Below, piece after piece: positions 6,318 through 13,203 of a stretch of DNA of 14,729 nt. How positions within the stretch are numbered: the stretch's first letter is position 1; each line of letters starts with the position of its first letter. Under the pieces are notes generated by a model, which saw only the letters and a program-made list of their open reading frames with translations, was not told the DNA's origin and did no database searches. The stretch is from Acidimicrobiaceae bacterium (GTDB taxonomy: Bacteria > Actinomycetota > Acidimicrobiia > Acidimicrobiales > MedAcidi-G1), in contig PAXM01000024.1 of the NCBI GenBank assembly GCA_002714485.1, positions 2,725 to 17,453 of the forward strand, given 5' to 3'. The translations under genes were made by a program, and so were the position numbers.

Positions 6318-8033
6318 GTGCGCTGGTCGTCCCTGTTCATCCCCACTCTGCGCGACGCCCCGGCTGAGGCTGACGCGGCTAGCCACCGGCTGCTGGTGCG
6401 CGGCGGCTTCATCCGCCAATTGCAGTCCGGCCACTACTCGATGCTTCCCCTCGGTTGGCGGGTACATCAGAAGGTGGCCGAGATAATCCGTCAGGAGATG
6501 GATGGCATTGGTGGCCAGGAGTTCCTGCTACCTGCCATGCATCCCGCATCGGTGTGGCAGGCCTCGGGGCGCTGGGATTCCATGGGCGACGAGATGTTCC
6601 GCCTGACGGACCGCAAGGGTGCGGACCTGGCCCTCGGCATGACCCACGAAGAGGTCTTCGCCACCATCTCCCAGGAGTTGAACTCGTATCGGGAGTTGCC
6701 CCACCTCTGGTACCAAATTCAGTGGAAGTTCCGCGACGAGCCCCGCCCCAAGTCTGGTTTGCTCCGGGTGCGCGAGTTCGCCATGAAGGACTCATACTCC
6801 TTCGATCTGGATGATGAGGGCCTCGACCGGTCGTTCGACCTGCATCATGATGCCTACCAGCGGATCTTCCAACGCCTGGACCTCGAAGCCCGACCGGTGG
6901 AGGCCTCCTCGGGAGCGATGGGCGGGAGCGCCTCCATTGAGTTCATGGTGGCGTCCGACGCCGGCGAGGACGACGTAGCGGTCTGTGACGGCTGCGGCTA
7001 CGCCGCCAACGTGGAAAGGGCTTCCGCTGCTCTGGACCCACTGGACAACCGGCCGGCAGGCGACGCCCCGGAGGCCTTTCCTACTCCTGGTGTGCGGACC
7101 ATCGCCGCTCTGGCCGAACTGGGGCACCCCCCGATCCACCAGATCAAGACGCTGGTGTACCGCATCGACGGCATGCTCACTTTGATACTGCTGCGCGGCG
7201 ACCATCCGTTCCTGGAGCAGAAGTTCAGCGACGCCACCGGTGCTAGCGAGGTCATCCCAGCCGAGGTCGACGAGATCCGAGCGGCCCTCGGTGCGTCACC
7301 AGGCAGCCTCGGAGCCGTCGGGGTGGCTGACCTGCCCATCTACGCGGACGAAGCACTGCGGGGTAGGTCGGGCATGACCACCGGCGCCAACGTGGATGAC
7401 CAGCATCTCGAGGGCGTCGACATGGACCGAGATGTCACCGTGGACCACTGGGTGGACGTCCGGGGCATCCTCGACGGCGAGGCGTGCGCGACCTGCGGCG
7501 AGCCCCTCCGGGTGGTCCGGTGCATCGAAGCCGGACATATCTTCAAGTTGGGTCGGAAGTACGCCGAGGCCATGAAGGTCACGGTGCTGGACGGCGAGGG
7601 CGTCAACCGAGTACCTACGATGGGTTCCTACGGCATTGGTGTGGGCCGGGCTATGGCCACGGTGGCTGAGACCCACCACGACGAGCACGGCCTCCTGTGG
7701 CCCATGTCGATCGCTCCCTACGAGGTGGTACTGACCGTGGTCAAGGTCGATCACGACGAGTCGATGGCCGTTGCAGAGCGGCTCTACGACGAGTTGCGGG
7801 CTGCAGGCGTCGACGTCCTGCTGGATGACCGAGACGGCCGCCCGGGTGTGAAGTTCGCAGACGCCGAGTTGGTCGGAATCCCCCTGCGGGTCGCCATCGG
7901 GCCACGGGGGCTGGACAATGGCCAGTTGGAGTTCACCGTCCGATCTAACGGTGAGAAGGTCGACGTTCCGATCGACGAGGTGGTCGCCCGGGTGGTCGAC
8001 TCGGTCGTCACCGGGCGCACGGCCGGCCGGTAG
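6318..8033 (+). CDS. proS: Prolyl-tRNA synthetase, bacterial type with editing insertion
   Basis: 571 residues, the normal length of bacterial-type ProRS, which charges tRNA-Pro with proline in the cytoplasm. The start is GTG at 6318, supported by GGAGAGGAG about 7 bases upstream and by the family N-terminus (MRWSSLFIPTLRDAPAEA). Class II core elements are FIRQLQSGHYSMLPLGWRV (31-49), motif 2 around FRDEPRPKSGLLRVREF (138-154) and motif 3 GSYGIGVGRAMA (436-447). Between motifs 2 and 3 sits the INS (YbaK-like) editing domain at about 224-407, which deacylates Ala-tRNA-Pro; Lys277 in HQIKTLVYR corresponds to the editing lysine of this domain. Cys pairs at 223/226 and 390/393 flank the insertion. 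An anticodon-binding domain occupies about 465-560 (APYEV onward). The gene heads a plus-strand run and ends 50 bases before the next gene. Confidence 0.97.
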   Translation: MRWSSLFIPTLRDAPAEADAASHRLLVRGGFIRQLQSGHYSMLPLGWRVHQKVAEIIRQEMDGIGGQEFLLPAMHPASVWQASGRWDSMGDEMFRLTDRKGADLALGMTHEEVFATISQELNSYRELPHLWYQIQWKFRDEPRPKSGLLRVREFAMKDSYSFDLDDEGLDRSFDLHHDAYQRIFQRLDLEARPVEASSGAMGGSASIEFMVASDAGEDDVAVCDGCGYAANVERASAALDPLDNRPAGDAPEAFPTPGVRTIAALAELGHPPIHQIKTLVYRIDGMLTLILLRGDHPFLEQKFSDATGASEVIPAEVDEIRAALGASPGSLGAVGVADLPIYADEALRGRSGMTTGANVDDQHLEGVDMDRDVTVDHWVDVRGILDGEACATCGEPLRVVRCIEAGHIFKLGRKYAEAMKVTVLDGEGVNRVPTMGSYGIGVGRAMATVAETHHDEHGLLWPMSIAPYEVVLTVVKVDHDESMAVAERLYDELRAAGVDVLLDDRDGRPGVKFADAELVGIPLRVAIGPRGLDNGQLEFTVRSNGEKVDVPIDEVVARVVDSVVTGRTAGR

Positions 8034-8083
8034 CGTTGCGCCAGCCGAGACCAGCCTCCTGACACCTGATACCGGGGATTCCC

Positions 8084-8464
8084 ATGGCCAAGACCATCGA
8101 CCGCACGCTGCCCATCAAGCGCTACCAGAAGGTCGTGGCCACTGTCGACCTGCCTGGCGTTCCCGAGGGGACAACCGGCAAGGTCTTGGTGTCCAACGGC
8201 GTGACCTGGTACCGCTACTGGGTGGACTTCGACAACGGTGTGAGGCTGGGTCAGGTCGGCCACCAGCAGGTCTGCTTGGCCAACGACTGGGACTCCTTCC
8301 GGATCGACCGGGCCGAGGCCGAGCGGAGCGCCGCCGAAGCCCCCGAGAAGTCAGAAGAGTCCGACGATGGCGGTGATGGAGGCGGTGCGGCGGGCAACCA
8401 GTTCGGTGTACCCGAGCACTTACTGGAACGCAGCAAGGCAGCCCGCCAGCGCCTCGCCGCCTAA
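8084..8464 (+). CDS. Uncharacterised small protein, beta-rich N-terminus and helical C-terminal tail
   Basis: 126 residues. I do not recognise a named family. Residues 1-75 look like a compact beta-rich, possibly SH3-like domain: TGKVLVSNGVTWYRYWVDF at 31-49 and NGVRLGQVGHQQV at 51-63, with several aromatic residues. A Glu/Ser/Asp/Gly-rich, probably disordered linker follows (about 78-105), then a basic amphipathic helix VPEHLLERSKAARQRL at 109-124. There is no signal peptide or membrane segment, so it is probably cytoplasmic. ATG at 8084 follows GGGGA at a suitable distance. It lies between proS and carD, and codon use and composition match those neighbours, which supports a real gene. The KV...G...Y..V.F.NG pattern loosely recalls RNA-polymerase-interacting Tudor-like domains, but that is only an impression. 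Function unknown. Confidence 0.75.
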   Translation: MAKTIDRTLPIKRYQKVVATVDLPGVPEGTTGKVLVSNGVTWYRYWVDFDNGVRLGQVGHQQVCLANDWDSFRIDRAEAERSAAEAPEKSEESDDGGDGGGAAGNQFGVPEHLLERSKAARQRLAA

Positions 8465-8520
8465 CCGGTCCAGACTCGCCCGGAGGATCCCTGTACCGTT
8501 CGGGGACCGCTTCGTGGCGG

Positions 8521-8526
8521 TATCCT
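8521..8526 (+). promoter_or_regulatory. Possible -10 element for carD
   Basis: TATCCT fits TANNNT. It lies 33 bases before the carD ATG and overlaps the right arm of a short inverted repeat ACCGC-TTCGTG-GCGGT (8506-8521). A weak TTCGGG lies 16 bases upstream of the hexamer (8499-8504). The leader would carry the ribosome-binding site CTGGAGG (8545-8551), 8 bases from the ATG. Confidence 0.4.
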
Positions 8527-8559
8527 GATCCCTTCCCAGCAGCCCTGGAGGCTCCTTCG

Positions 8560-9036
8560 ATGTTCAAGCCCGGCGACAAGGTCGTGTACCCGCACCACGG
8601 TGCAGCGGTCATCGTCAAGAAGGAGAAGAAGAAGGCCTTCGGTGAAAATACCGAGTACCTGGTGCTCGAGATGGCCCATGGCGAGTTGACCCTTTCGGTC
8701 CCGGTGGACAAGGCCGAGGACGTCGGCATGCGGTGGCCGATCGATAAGGACGACGTAGGGGACCTGTTTGAGGTACTGCAGAAGCGGGACATTCGCGAGC
8801 CGGCCAACTGGTCCCGACGATTCAAGAACCACCAGGAAAAACTCAAGAGTGGCGATGTGTACCAAGTTGCCGAGGTGGTAAGGAACCTCGCCCTACGCGA
8901 CCAGGCCAAGGGCCTGTCTGCCGGTGAGAAGACGCTTTACACCAAGGCTCTCAGCGTGCTGGTCTCGGAATTGGCATTCGCCTTGAACACGCCCGAGGAG
9001 AAGGCCATGGCCAAGGTCGAGGACGCCCTCTCCTAA
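8560..9036 (+). CDS. carD: CarD-family RNA polymerase-binding transcriptional regulator
   Basis: 158 residues, closely matching mycobacterial CarD in length and layout. CarD binds the RNA polymerase beta subunit and stabilises the promoter open complex, especially at rRNA and housekeeping promoters. The N-terminal RNA-polymerase-interacting Tudor-like domain (1-55) begins FKPGDKVVYPHHGAAVI. The C-terminal helical DNA-contact domain (about 65-158) has EPANWSRRFKNHQEKLKSGD at 80-99, containing Trp84, the equivalent of the tryptophan that wedges the minor groove at the upstream edge of the bubble, and GLSAGEKTLYTKA at 118-130. Compared with the Mycobacterium tuberculosis protein as I recall it, the beta-subunit-contacting Arg25 and Arg47 positions are Lys24 and Ser46 here. 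CTGGAGG precedes the ATG by 8 bases. It is the third gene in the plus-strand run after proS. Very confident of the family. Confidence 0.96.
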   Translation: MFKPGDKVVYPHHGAAVIVKKEKKKAFGENTEYLVLEMAHGELTLSVPVDKAEDVGMRWPIDKDDVGDLFEVLQKRDIREPANWSRRFKNHQEKLKSGDVYQVAEVVRNLALRDQAKGLSAGEKTLYTKALSVLVSELAFALNTPEEKAMAKVEDALS

Positions 9037-9053
9037 CTCCTGTGGCGTTGTCC

Positions 9054-9059
9054 TAGACT
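9054..9059 (+). promoter_or_regulatory. Possible -10 element for the universal stress protein gene
   Basis: TAGACT fits TANNNT in the 53-base gap between carD and the stress gene. It would give a leader of about 25 bases containing the ribosome-binding site GAGGAG (9078-9083), 6 bases before ATG. No -35 was recognised, so read-through from carD is equally possible. Confidence 0.35.
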
Positions 9060-9089
9060 CGGCGAAGGTAGCCAGTCGAGGAGCGCCTG

Positions 9090-9554
9090 ATGGGTGACCA
9101 AGCCGAGCGACGCATCGTCGTCGGGGTTGAGGGTTCCGGATATGCGCGCGAGGCCCTGATCTGGGCCATCGAAGAGGCCCACCACCGCGAGGCTGTGGTC
9201 GAGGTGGTTACCTGCTTCTCCCCCACCTATGTGCCGGCCGCTCCCGATCTGGGCTACGTGCCGCTGGACTCTTTCGATTTGGCCACCGAGGTCGAGAAGA
9301 TGCAGGGCGAGGTCATCGAGGCTGCATTGGCCGCCGCCGAGTTCGGCGATGAGGTCGAGATCCGACGCCGCCTTAAGAAAGGCCGGCCGGCCGACACCCT
9401 GATGGCAGCCGCGGCGGGGGCAACGATGCTGGTGGTCGGCAATCGGGGTCGCGGCGGCTTCGCCGGGCTGCGGCTCGGCTCGGTAAGCCAGGCCATCGCC
9501 CACCACAGCCCATGCCCACTGGTCATCGTCAGGTCAGGCCTCGAAACCGACTGA
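9090..9554 (+). CDS. Universal stress protein (UspA family)
   Basis: 154 residues, single Usp domain. Such cytoplasmic dimers bind ATP and influence survival under starvation, hypoxia or other stress; in actinobacteria they are often tied to respiration state. The first strand RRIVVGVEGSGYAREAL (7-23) is standard except that the usual Asp is Glu14. The ATP-binding signature G-x2-G-x9-G-S/T is complete: Gly117, Gly120, then Gly130-Ser131 in VVGNRGRGGFAGLRLGSVS, so this is an ATP-binding type. It ends PCPLVIVRSG as is usual. GAGGAG lies 6 bases before ATG. It is followed by a palindrome and a CRP-like site that probably belong to the next gene. Confidence 0.93.
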   Translation: MGDQAERRIVVGVEGSGYAREALIWAIEEAHHREAVVEVVTCFSPTYVPAAPDLGYVPLDSFDLATEVEKMQGEVIEAALAAAEFGDEVEIRRRLKKGRPADTLMAAAAGATMLVVGNRGRGGFAGLRLGSVSQAIAHHSPCPLVIVRSGLETD

Positions 9555-9572
9555 TCTTTCACCGCAACCAGC

Positions 9573-9586
9573 ACCGTCCGGACGGT
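9573..9586. promoter_or_regulatory. 14-base perfect palindrome between usp and ogt
   Basis: ACCGTCC followed directly by its reverse complement GGACGGT. It lies 19 bases after the stress-gene stop and 12 bases before the CRP-like site. As RNA it could fold only a 5-bp stem with a CCGG loop and no U tract follows, so an operator is as likely as a weak terminator. Confidence 0.35.
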
Positions 9587-9598
9587 CCTGTCCACCGG

Positions 9599-9614
9599 TG
9601 TGATGCAAATCACA
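9599..9614. promoter_or_regulatory. CRP/FNR-family operator, perfect TGTGA-N6-TCACA
   Basis: TGTGATGCAAATCACA is a full match to the CRP consensus half sites with the canonical 6-base spacer, and one base further out CG/CG continues the symmetry. Its centre is about 63 bases upstream of the ogt ATG (9670). CRP and GlxR/Cmr-type regulators of actinobacteria recognise this consensus. The downstream gene ogt is the likely target. Whether it activates or represses cannot be told because no clear -10 or -35 was found in 9615-9660. Confidence 0.65.
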
Positions 9615-9669
9615 TCGTTTTGCGCGAGAGTGTCTGAAACACGCCCACGACCCGTGAAGGGGGACCTGC

Positions 9670-10212
9670 ATGAGCAGCACCGAGGAGGAGGTTGACGGTA
9701 GGCCCATTGACGAGATCGCAAAGATCGCCGGACCGGTCGGAGGCCTCTGGGTGGCTTGGAATGACCACGGCATCTCCGGAGCAAGTTTTGCGAACACCAC
9801 CACCTTCGCCCGGTTCCGCGAGGAGCATCATGACCGCACCGGTCGCGGAGCTGCACGTGCCGATGCCATGCCGGACGACCTGTTCGACCTCATTGAACAC
9901 TCCTTCAACACAGGTGACCGCAGCAGCCTCGACTTCGACCTGCGGGGTGCCACCCCGTTTCAGCAGTCGGTCTGGAACGCCTGTCTGGCCATCCCGGCGG
10001 GCACGACTCTTACCTACGCTGCCTTGGCCAAGGCAGTCCACCGGCCCAACGCCGTACGTGCAGTTGGAACCGCCCTGGGGTCTAACCCGATCCCGGTACT
10101 CATCCCCTGTCACCGGGTGCTTCGCACCGATGGCAGCCTCGGAGGCTACGCCTTTGGCCTGCCCATCAAGGAACTCCTGCTGGAGCGCGAGGCGGTCCGA
10201 GCCGCCGCCTAA
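9670..10212 (+). CDS. ogt: Methylated-DNA--[protein]-cysteine S-methyltransferase
   Basis: 180 residues. This suicide DNA-repair protein removes methyl or larger alkyl groups from O6-guanine (and O4-thymine) onto its own cysteine. The C-terminal active domain starts at about TPFQQSVWNACLAIPAG (95-111). It includes TYAALAKAVHRPNAVRAVG (115-133) with the helix-turn-helix arginine Arg130, Asn139, and the acceptor Cys147 in IPCHRVLRTDGSLGGYAFG. The N-terminal ribonuclease-like domain (about 17-90) is short and poorly conserved, as in many Ogt proteins, and lacks the Ada metal-binding DNA repair domain. AAGGGGGA lies directly before the ATG at good spacing. A perfect CRP-type site upstream suggests metabolic or stress control together with the adjacent stress gene. 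Confidence 0.93.
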   Translation: MSSTEEEVDGRPIDEIAKIAGPVGGLWVAWNDHGISGASFANTTTFARFREEHHDRTGRGAARADAMPDDLFDLIEHSFNTGDRSSLDFDLRGATPFQQSVWNACLAIPAGTTLTYAALAKAVHRPNAVRAVGTALGSNPIPVLIPCHRVLRTDGSLGGYAFGLPIKELLLEREAVRAAA

Positions 10213-10224
10213 CCCTTCCTGCTT

Positions 10225-10244
10225 GGGCGGCCGTGCCGCCGCCC
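10225..10244 (+). terminator. GC-rich hairpin after ogt, possible transcription terminator
   Basis: GGGCGGC and GCCGCCC form a 7-bp stem around the loop CGTGCC, 12 bases after the ogt stop. No T-run follows, so it would be a weak or Rho-assisted terminator, or only an mRNA 3'-end stabiliser. Confidence 0.4.
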
Positions 10245-10323
10245 GATCATGTAGCCGTGAGCTGCGTCGTCCAGACTCCGGTGGTTCGCGCCTCAACGAG
10301 CGACGCTTCACCGGGAGGACCCC

Positions 10324-11115
10324 ATGACCCAGTTCGATCCTGCGGACGGCGGTATCACCACCGAGGTTCGTGGACGGATCCTGCTCATTGGGCTGGACCG
10401 GCCGGCCAAGATGAACGGCTACACGCCTCAGATGGCCAACCAACTTGTCGCCGCCTTTGAGCGCCTCGACACCGAGGATGACCTCTGGTGCGGTGTGCTG
10501 TTTGGTCATGGAGCCCACTTCACCGCCGGCCTGGACCTGCCAAAGTTCCATGCCGGAATGAAGGAGGGTCGCCGCTCCACCAGTGGTCGGATCGATCCGA
10601 TGTCTCTGGGCCGTCGGTGCCGCAAACCGATCGTGACCGCCGTGCAGGGCGTGACATTCACTCTCGGGATCGAGCTGATGCTGGCCGGTGACATCGTGGT
10701 GGCCGCCGACGACTGCCGTTTCTCCCAGCTCGAGCCGATGCGCGGCATCCACGCGGCAGGTGGCGCCACCATGCGGTTCGTGGATCGGGGCGGCTGGGGC
10801 AACGCCATGTACCACCTGCTGACCTCCGACGAGTTCGACGCCACCGAGGCTCACAGGATCGGACTCGTTCAGGAAGTGGTCCCCGCCGGCACCCAGTTGG
10901 AACGGGCTATCGAAATCGCCGAGGTGATCTGTACAAACGCCCCCCTGGCCATTCAGGCCACCAAGGCCTCGTCGGCCCGTTACATCCGCGAGGGCGAAGA
11001 GGCCTGCATCGAGGCCCTCGGCTCCACCCAGGCGGAATTGGCGGCCACCGAGGACGCAGCCGAGGGCGTGGCTGCCTTCCGGGAGCGGCGCCCGGGGAAC
11101 TTCATCGGTCGCTGA
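10324..11115 (+). CDS. Enoyl-CoA hydratase/isomerase (crotonase family)
   Basis: 263 residues of the crotonase fold, which acts on acyl-CoA thioesters in beta-oxidation and related pathways. The oxyanion-hole stretch HFTAGLDL is at 65-72 and the second one is QGVTFTLGIELMLAGD at 108-123. Both hydratase-type acids seem present: Glu117 in GIEL, aligned with the first catalytic Glu, and Glu137 in SQLEPMRGIHAAGG, aligned with the second. Hydratase chemistry is therefore plausible. However, the usual GGG before the first Glu is TLGI and PEI.G is LEPMRG, so the true substrate may be unusual. The start is supported by GGGAGGA at 10313-10319, 4 bases before ATG. It may be read together with, or independently of, ogt. 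It is the third acyl-CoA enzyme gene in the window and converges with the acyl-CoA synthetase. Confidence 0.92.
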   Translation: MTQFDPADGGITTEVRGRILLIGLDRPAKMNGYTPQMANQLVAAFERLDTEDDLWCGVLFGHGAHFTAGLDLPKFHAGMKEGRRSTSGRIDPMSLGRRCRKPIVTAVQGVTFTLGIELMLAGDIVVAADDCRFSQLEPMRGIHAAGGATMRFVDRGGWGNAMYHLLTSDEFDATEAHRIGLVQEVVPAGTQLERAIEIAEVICTNAPLAIQATKASSARYIREGEEACIEALGSTQAELAATEDAAEGVAAFRERRPGNFIGR

Positions 11116-11127
11116 ACCGGCGGCCGC

Positions 11128-12717
11128 CTATGGCCAGGGAACCTCAGCCAGCGCGTCCTTGAGCTCGTACTTGAGGATCTTCATGGTGGCGTTACGGGGC
11201 AGCGGCCCGTCGTGGACCACCAACTGTTCAGGCACCTTCTGGCGCATTAGACCGGCCCGGTCGCACGATTCGACAAGTTGCTCGGTGGTCAGTGGCTCGG
11301 CACCTTCGGCCGTCTCGACCACCGCGCAGACCCGCTCACCCCGCTCGGCGTCAGGTAGCCCGATGACGGCAACGGCGCCAACCGACGGATGGGTGTAGAG
11401 GATGTCCTCTATCTCCTTGGCGGCAATGTTCTCACCTTTGCGGATTATCACGTCCTTGAGGCGTCCGGTCAGCGTGACGTGCCCGTCGTCGTGCATTACC
11501 GCTAGGTCACCGCTGCGGAACCGCCCTCGGTCGTCGAAGGCCTCGATGTTCAGGGACGGATCTCGGTAGCCCTTGAAGAGTTGTGGACCCGAGATCCGGA
11601 CCTCCCCTTCCTCGCCCCGGTCGCACTCAGTGCCGTCGGGCCGGCAGATGGCCACCTCGGCGGCGTACACCGGATGCCCCTCAGTGTGGGCGAGCTGGTC
11701 ATCGGTGTCAGTAGGCGAACCCTGGCAGATCATGGGACTCTCCGTCATGCCGTAGCCATGGGCCACCGGGATCCCCATCTCGGCTTGCACCTCGAAGAAC
11801 ACCTCGGGAGGCTTGGGCGCCCCCCCACCGGATAGCAGGCGCAGCGTCGGGATGATTGGTTCGCCGGGCTGCTGACGTTGGACTCCTAAGAACATCGTGT
11901 AGAAGACCGTGCTTCCACCGGCCATGGTCACCCCGTGACGGCGGTAGGCGCTGATCACCTCTCCGAGATCGAACTTCTCGATTAGCACTGCCGGGAAGCC
12001 GCTAGCCAGCAGGCAGACCAGGTAGTCCGGACCACCGATGTGGGCGTACGGGAAGGCGATCGACCCGACGTCGGTGGGCTGCATGTCCAGTGCTCGGGCA
12101 AGGCCCACCCCTCCGGCCATGAGGCTTTCGTCGGTGTGTAGTACGCCCTTTGGGTCCGAGGTGGTGCCAGACGTGTAGTAGATCCATCGGACGGGCGGAG
12201 CGGCGTTCGGCTCGTCAGGTGGTGCTCCCGGGACGGGAGGGAGGTCTCCGGGATCGCCCTCGGGAAGCGTGTCGTAGACGTCCAGCAAGGTCGGAGCCTG
12301 GTCCAAGTCGGCCGTGACGCGCTCGGCCATGGCCCGATAGTCGAAGCCGTTCCACTCCCCCGGCGTGATGACCACCTCGGCTGCGGTCTGGTGAATACAG
12401 AAGCCGACCTCCCGGTCTCGATAGATGTGGATGATCGGGTTTTGAACTGCGCCGAGCCGTGACAGGGCTAGCGAGGCGACGACGGTCTCCACGCGGGTCG
12501 GCAGCACCCAGGTCACCGGTGTGCCCTCGACAACGCCCATGGCGGCAAATCCGGCGGCCACCTGCTCGGCCCATGCCTTTGCCTCGGCGAATGTCACCGC
12601 GCGCTCAGGCCAACCGTCTCCTCCCGGGTCGATGAGGAACGCCCGGTCGGGGCTGTCGACGACTCGCCGTTCGACCAGTTCCCAGAAGGTCTTTGCGTCG
12701 TAGATCGGTTCGCTCAT
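11128..12717 (-). CDS. Acyl-CoA synthetase (AMP-forming), FadD-like
   Basis: 529 residues of the ANL adenylating superfamily. It would activate a carboxylic acid to acyl-AMP and then to its CoA thioester. Core motifs in order are IYYTSGTTSDPKG (179-191; P-loop-like A3), GYGMTES (321-327; A5), RSGDLA (401-406; A7) with Asp404 for the ribose, hinge GRLKDVIIRKGENI (418-431; A8), and PRNATMKILKYELK at 507-520 (A10) with the presumed catalytic Lys513. The A10 Gly that normally precedes the lysine is Met. The ATG at 12717 is preceded by GGAGG 11 bases upstream. There is no signal peptide; it is probably cytoplasmic or membrane-peripheral. It converges with the crotonase gene only 12 bases away, so both may feed one acyl-CoA catabolic route, with aliphatic, cyclic or sterol-ring acids among the possible substrates. 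Specificity cannot be read from the sequence. Confidence 0.93.
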   Translation of the reverse strand: MSEPIYDAKTFWELVERRVVDSPDRAFLIDPGGDGWPERAVTFAEAKAWAEQVAAGFAAMGVVEGTPVTWVLPTRVETVVASLALSRLGAVQNPIIHIYRDREVGFCIHQTAAEVVITPGEWNGFDYRAMAERVTADLDQAPTLLDVYDTLPEGDPGDLPPVPGAPPDEPNAAPPVRWIYYTSGTTSDPKGVLHTDESLMAGGVGLARALDMQPTDVGSIAFPYAHIGGPDYLVCLLASGFPAVLIEKFDLGEVISAYRRHGVTMAGGSTVFYTMFLGVQRQQPGEPIIPTLRLLSGGGAPKPPEVFFEVQAEMGIPVAHGYGMTESPMICQGSPTDTDDQLAHTEGHPVYAAEVAICRPDGTECDRGEEGEVRISGPQLFKGYRDPSLNIEAFDDRGRFRSGDLAVMHDDGHVTLTGRLKDVIIRKGENIAAKEIEDILYTHPSVGAVAVIGLPDAERGERVCAVVETAEGAEPLTTEQLVESCDRAGLMRQKVPEQLVVHDGPLPRNATMKILKYELKDALAEVPWP

Positions 12718-12833
12718 GGTGTCGTAGGCCTCCGGGAACGCATTGTCTGCGGTTCTAGAGGATCGCGCACCGTCGGGGCATCGTCATGTTCGGACAGCCC
12801 TACACCGCCACGTTGGCCGACAGCCTCTACTCG

Positions 12834-12839
12834 TACACT
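12834..12839 (+). promoter_or_regulatory. Probable -10 element for tRNA-Pro
   Basis: TACACT fits TANNNT and ends 11 bases before the first base of the tRNA. TTGGCC lies upstream at 12813-12818, with a short 15-base spacer, as a possible -35. Start point would be about 5 bases before the tRNA. Confidence 0.45.
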
Positions 12840-12850
12840 GGCCGCCGACC

Positions 12851-12924
12851 CGGGATGTGGCGCAGCCTGGCAGCGCACCTGCTTTGGGAGCAGGGGGTCG
12901 GCGGTTCAAATCCGCCCATCCCGA
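12851..12924 (+). tRNA. tRNA-Pro, anticodon TGG
   Basis: A complete cloverleaf can be drawn. Acceptor CGGGATG (12851-12857) pairs with CATCCCG (12917-12923). The D stem is GCGC/GCGC. The anticodon stem CCTGC/GCAGG encloses the loop TTTGGGA with anticodon TGG at 12885-12887. The variable loop is 5 bases (GGGTC), and the T arm is GGCGG-TTCAAAT-CCGCC. The discriminator base is A at 12924. The 3' CCA is not encoded (CG follows), so it must be added by tRNA nucleotidyltransferase. This isoacceptor reads CCA and, by wobble, other CCN proline codons, and is a substrate of the ProRS encoded at 6318-8033. It also marks a boundary in composition. Confidence 0.97.
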
Positions 12925-12938
12925 CGTGGCATTCGTTT

Positions 12939-12973
12939 GGTGACCTGCGGAAACGCAGGTCACCTTCGATTTT
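12939..12973 (+). terminator. Intrinsic terminator of tRNA-Pro
   Basis: A perfect 11-bp stem GGTGACCTGCG / CGCAGGTCACC closes a GAAA (GNRA) tetraloop, followed by TTCGATTTT (12965-12973). It starts 14 bases after the tRNA 3' end. The T-rich tail is somewhat interrupted, but this is the clearest terminator in the window. Confidence 0.85.
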
Positions 12974-13203
12974 GGGTTGTGCCCGAAACGCTGCTGGTAG
13001 CCATTGTCGACAAGTCAGACTTTGGTTCTGAGTATTGGAACTGCACCCAGTCGTATGGCGGTGACTGGTCCTGCAGCGGAGACGGAGCACGAATAGCGAT
13101 CTTCAGCACTCCGGTACCAATAGCAGTCAGTTGACGCCTGTACTCATCTGCACCTAGGGCTCCGATGTCGCCCCCGCCCCCTCGGGGGAACAGACTGGGC
13201 TTC
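12974..13203. other. Non-coding gap between terminator and lipoprotein gene
   Basis: No recognisable gene. One plus-strand frame could encode 51 residues from GTG 12979 to a stop at 13132-13134, containing YWNCTQSYGGDWSCSGDG. It has no ribosome-binding site and no recognised family, and could be a remnant or chance. A C-run followed by a G-run (about 13171-13188) lies just before the lipoprotein start. Confidence 0.4.

Noticed and set aside
9610..10854. Minus-strand 414-residue frame opposite ogt and the crotonase gene
   Set aside because: Long only because of high GC. It spans two well-supported plus-strand genes and the gap between them, and has no recognisable domain.
12786..13031. Plus-strand 81- and 66-residue frames across the tRNA
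   Set aside because: They run through a complete tRNA cloverleaf and its terminator hairpin, and the peptide matches no family.
12827..13090. Minus-strand 87-residue frame containing MGGFEPPTPCSQ
   Set aside because: This is the antisense of the tRNA-Pro gene and its flanks. The GFEPPT string is a well-known false protein produced by translating tRNA genes backwards.
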